A stretch of DNA of 8,557 nucleotides from Sulfurimonas sp. (GTDB lineage: Bacteria > Campylobacterota > Campylobacteria > Campylobacterales > Sulfurimonadaceae), in the NCBI GenBank assembly GCA_022712775.1, contig JAFLJZ010000064.1, positions 1 through 8,557 on the forward strand. Reading direction: 5' to 3'. A program made the translations under genes and the position numbers. Below, piece by piece: positions 6,604 through 8,557 of the stretch; the first letter of the stretch is position 1, and each line of letters begins with the position of its first letter. A model generated the notes under the pieces. It saw only the letters and a program-made list of their open reading frames with translations. It was not told the DNA's origin and did no database searches.

Positions 6604-7422
6604 ATGCCTTTAAAATTAATGAGATTATTTTTTAGTATCTGTATTATTATTTTAATATCTGCTTGTAGTAGTAAAAATGTAGATACTAAGAAAGCAGAGA
6701 TACCAGTAGAAATACAAAAAACTTATGATTATAAGGGAAGATTGATAGGAGAGATGATAAGTGGTGTTGATGAAATAATTGAAGAGTATATTTATACATA
6801 TTATGCATCAGGACAGCTATATAAAAAAACAAAATATATTAACTTTATGAAACATGGTCAGGAAGAAATTTACTATAAAAATGAAAATTTATTACGAGAA
6901 ATCGGCTATAAAAATAATGTTTATCATGGAGAATTTATTGAGTACTATAAAGATTCTTCTTTAAAAATCATACAATTTTATATTAATGGAAAACTAGAAG
7001 GAAAATCAACTACTTACTATAATAATGGGAATATACATAAAGAAGAGATGTATAAAAATGGAAAAAAGAATGGAGTGTTTAAAGCTTATTACAAAAGTGG
7101 ACGCTTAGAATATATTGTTCATATGAGAAATGATAAACTTTATGGTTTTGCAAAAAGTTATTATGAGATTGGACGTGAAAAAATGCTTTCAAATCATAAC
7201 AAGTATGAACAAATTTCTTATATTAAAACATTTACTATAAATGGAAAAATTAAAAAAGATATGAGACGGGGTTCGGGAATAATTAATTCATATTTTTATT
7301 CTGGAGAGCTTCAATCACAATGTACTTATTTTAATGGGAAAAAAACAAAAGAAATACTCTATAAAAGAAATGGAAATATAGAGAAGGAAACTTTATATAA
7401 ACAAGTAAAACCTTCTACATAA
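6604..7422 (+). CDS. MORN/YwqK-type repeat lipoprotein
   Basis: 272 residues. The N-terminus is a lipoprotein signal ending LISAC (Cys21, Ser at +2, probably outer membrane). Residues about 60-268 form roughly nine repeats of 22-26 residues built on the pattern YYxxGxLxxxxxYxNGKxxG. The clearest are at 110-133, 134-157 and 158-181; those at about 182-225 are degenerate. This is the MORN-variant repeat of proteins that databases often call 'YwqK family antitoxin'. Here a surface or periplasmic beta-rich binding scaffold is more likely, since it is lipid-anchored and has no toxin gene beside it. The DNA is very A-rich: a hand count of bases 6961-7020 gives 12 G or C in 60, against 29 of 60 at 7801-7860 in the neighbouring peptidase gene. 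It ends 14 bases before the convergent M48 gene. Partner and ligand are unknown. Confidence 0.85.
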   Translation: MPLKLMRLFFSICIIILISACSSKNVDTKKAEIPVEIQKTYDYKGRLIGEMISGVDEIIEEYIYTYYASGQLYKKTKYINFMKHGQEEIYYKNENLLREIGYKNNVYHGEFIEYYKDSSLKIIQFYINGKLEGKSTTYYNNGNIHKEEMYKNGKKNGVFKAYYKSGRLEYIVHMRNDKLYGFAKSYYEIGREKMLSNHNKYEQISYIKTFTINGKIKKDMRRGSGIINSYFYSGELQSQCTYFNGKKTKEILYKRNGNIEKETLYKQVKPST

Positions 7423-7436
7423 CAAAAATTAAGAAC

Positions 7437-8189
7437 TTACTTTGTAGTTTCTATAGTTTTTATGATTCTAGTTATCTCTTTGATTCTATGATCATCACTA
7501 GGGTGTGTAGATAAAAACTCTGCAGGAGCATTTGAATTTGCTGCCTTCATATTTTTCCAAAAGTTTACAGCCTCGTGCATATTGTACCCAGCCTTGTGCA
7601 TAAGGTGAATTCCAATTTCATCTGCTTCGTGTTCATGTGCTCGTCCATAAGGAAGCATAACACCGTATTGTGTTCCTACTCCATAAGCCATATTAAAAGC
7701 AGTTGCATACTCTGGTGCTGTTGCATCTAAAACAAGATTTCCGATTTGTTGCAATCCTGAAGAGATTTGTTGGTGACTCATTCTCTCAGCACCATGACGT
7801 GCGAGGGCATGAGACACTTCATGCGACATAATAGTTGCAAGTTGGTCGTCATTCTTTGCCATTTTTAAGATTCCACTATACACAACAACTTTTCCACCGG
7901 GCATACACCAAGCATTTACGGAGGGGTCGTCTATAAGGTTAAATTCCCACTTAAAATCAGGTTTATTAGCAGCTTTTGCAATTTTATTTCCGATTCTTTT
8001 GATTCTAGCAGTTTGTACCTTGTCTGTACTTATTTTAGCAGTCGCTAAAAACTCTTGGTAGCTTTGAGCACCCATAGAATTTTCTTCATCTTGTGACATA
8101 AAAACTATCTGGCTTCTATCAGTTACGGGTGCTTTACCTAAACAACCAGAAAGAATGAAAATTGCAAGTACTGCTAGTATGTATCTCAT
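7437..8189 (-). CDS. M48-family zinc metalloprotease lipoprotein (BepA/LoiP-like)
   Basis: 250-residue envelope metalloprotease. The signal peptide ends in lipobox LSGC (Cys16, Leu at +2), predicting an outer-membrane lipoprotein facing the periplasm. Zinc-site residues are HEVSH (123-127) and the downstream glutamate of EHEAD (E186 is the likely third ligand). The upstream NAWCMPGGKVVVYSGIL segment (92-107) is the typical M48 edge-strand region. A THP motif near the C-terminus puts His229 where E. coli BepA has its regulatory 'His switch'. There is no TPR extension as in BepA, so the size is nearer to LoiP/YcaL. Family members degrade misfolded outer-membrane proteins and help LptD/BAM assembly. 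The ATG follows the stop of the M16 gene with no gap, with AAGG a few bases upstream, so the two proteases are co-translated. Confidence 0.92.
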   Translation of the reverse strand: MRYILAVLAIFILSGCLGKAPVTDRSQIVFMSQDEENSMGAQSYQEFLATAKISTDKVQTARIKRIGNKIAKAANKPDFKWEFNLIDDPSVNAWCMPGGKVVVYSGILKMAKNDDQLATIMSHEVSHALARHGAERMSHQQISSGLQQIGNLVLDATAPEYATAFNMAYGVGTQYGVMLPYGRAHEHEADEIGIHLMHKAGYNMHEAVNFWKNMKAANSNAPAEFLSTHPSDDHRIKEITRIIKTIETTK

Positions 8190-8557
8190 CTACTTACCTT
8201 TTTTAAGAATCACAGTTGTAGATTTATCAAAGTTGAAATACTTTTTCGCGGCATCTTGAATTTTTTTGGCAGTTACTTTTTTAACATCTTCTTCATAGGT
8301 CATAAGAGGGCTAATGTCTCCACGAACGAGGTAACTACCATATAGGTTTGCAACAGAAGTCGAACTCTCTAAAGAGTAAATAAAGTCTGATTTAGTGTTT
8401 ACTTTAACTTTATCAAGTTCTGCTTTTGTAACCTTAGTAGTTTTCATAAGCTCGATTTGCTCTATTAATTCAGCTTCTACATCTTCAGCCTTGATTCCAG
8501 GATTACAGACAGCTAAAAAGATGAAAAGACCAGAGTCAATGTTTTCCATGTTATACG
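8190..8557 (-). CDS. M16-family peptidase, C-terminal part (N-terminus off window)
   Basis: The last 121-122 residues of a longer protein; the frame is open to the right edge, so the Met at 8549 is internal. The segment fits the second domain of M16 (pitrilysin/PqqL/processing-peptidase-like) proteins: a strand with LFIFLAVCNPG, then a helix AEDVEAELIEQIELMKTTKVTKAELDKVK split over two lines of structure, then SLESSTSVANLYGSYLVRGD, the TYEEDVKKVTAKKIQDAAKKYF helix pair and a final TTVILKKGK strand. The catalytic HxxEH would be in the N-terminal domain and cannot be checked here. It is followed without a gap by the M48 lipoprotease gene (TAG then ATG). Such a protein commonly precedes dapA in Campylobacterota as I recall, which suggests the genes in between were inserted. 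Confidence 0.85.
   Translation of the reverse strand, partial: YNMENIDSGLFIFLAVCNPGIKAEDVEAELIEQIELMKTTKVTKAELDKVKVNTKSDFIYSLESSTSVANLYGSYLVRGDISPLMTYEEDVKKVTAKKIQDAAKKYFNFDKSTTVILKKGK

Noticed and set aside
8547..8549. ATG at 8549 as the start of a short separate gene.
   Set aside because: The frame stays open to the window edge and the protein begins mid-domain with M16 C-terminal features, so this Met is internal.

Overview
The window looks like a low-GC member of the Campylobacterota (Epsilonproteobacteria), probably of the Sulfurimonas/Sulfuricurvum type. This rests on the AT-rich sequence, promoters with a good TATAAT-like -10 and no clear -35, the style of the housekeeping proteins, and a likely M16 protease / dapA / enoyl-ACP reductase neighbourhood. 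The genus is inference from memory of the families; no search was run. The window is densely coding. The longest non-coding stretches are 1550-1725 (176 bases) and 6450-6603 (154 bases), both between divergent genes. No RNA gene, CRISPR array, insertion sequence or integrase was seen.

Left block (1-1549, minus strand): dapA (lysine and meso-diaminopimelate synthesis) followed 2 bases later by an SDR enoyl-ACP reductase that runs off the left edge. The reductase carries the Y-x6-K active site and C-terminal motif of FabL. DapA has all catalytic residues but has lost the two histidines of the classical lysine allosteric site.

Central block (1726-5918, plus strand): a tight three-gene operon. 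It encodes an outer-membrane TonB-receptor-like plug/barrel protein, a 135-residue secreted protein whose C-terminal half resembles YfiR/DUF4154, and an inner-membrane protein with a periplasmic Cache-like sensor and cytoplasmic GGDEF and EAL domains. The first two genes overlap by 4 bases (TTGA, TTG start), and the second and third abut (TAA then ATG). The arrangement suggests a signalling chain from the outer membrane through the periplasm to cyclic-di-GMP turnover. This is the most interesting system in the window.

Right block (5946-8557): a minus-strand lipoprotein with a possible cysteine-free thioredoxin-like fold; a divergent, very AT-rich plus-strand lipoprotein built of about nine MORN/YwqK-type repeats; then, on the minus strand, an M16-type peptidase C-terminus directly coupled to an M48 (BepA/LoiP-like) lipoprotein metalloprotease, likely serving envelope quality control. 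The region between dapA and the M48 gene looks like an accessory insertion of envelope and signalling genes in a housekeeping neighbourhood.
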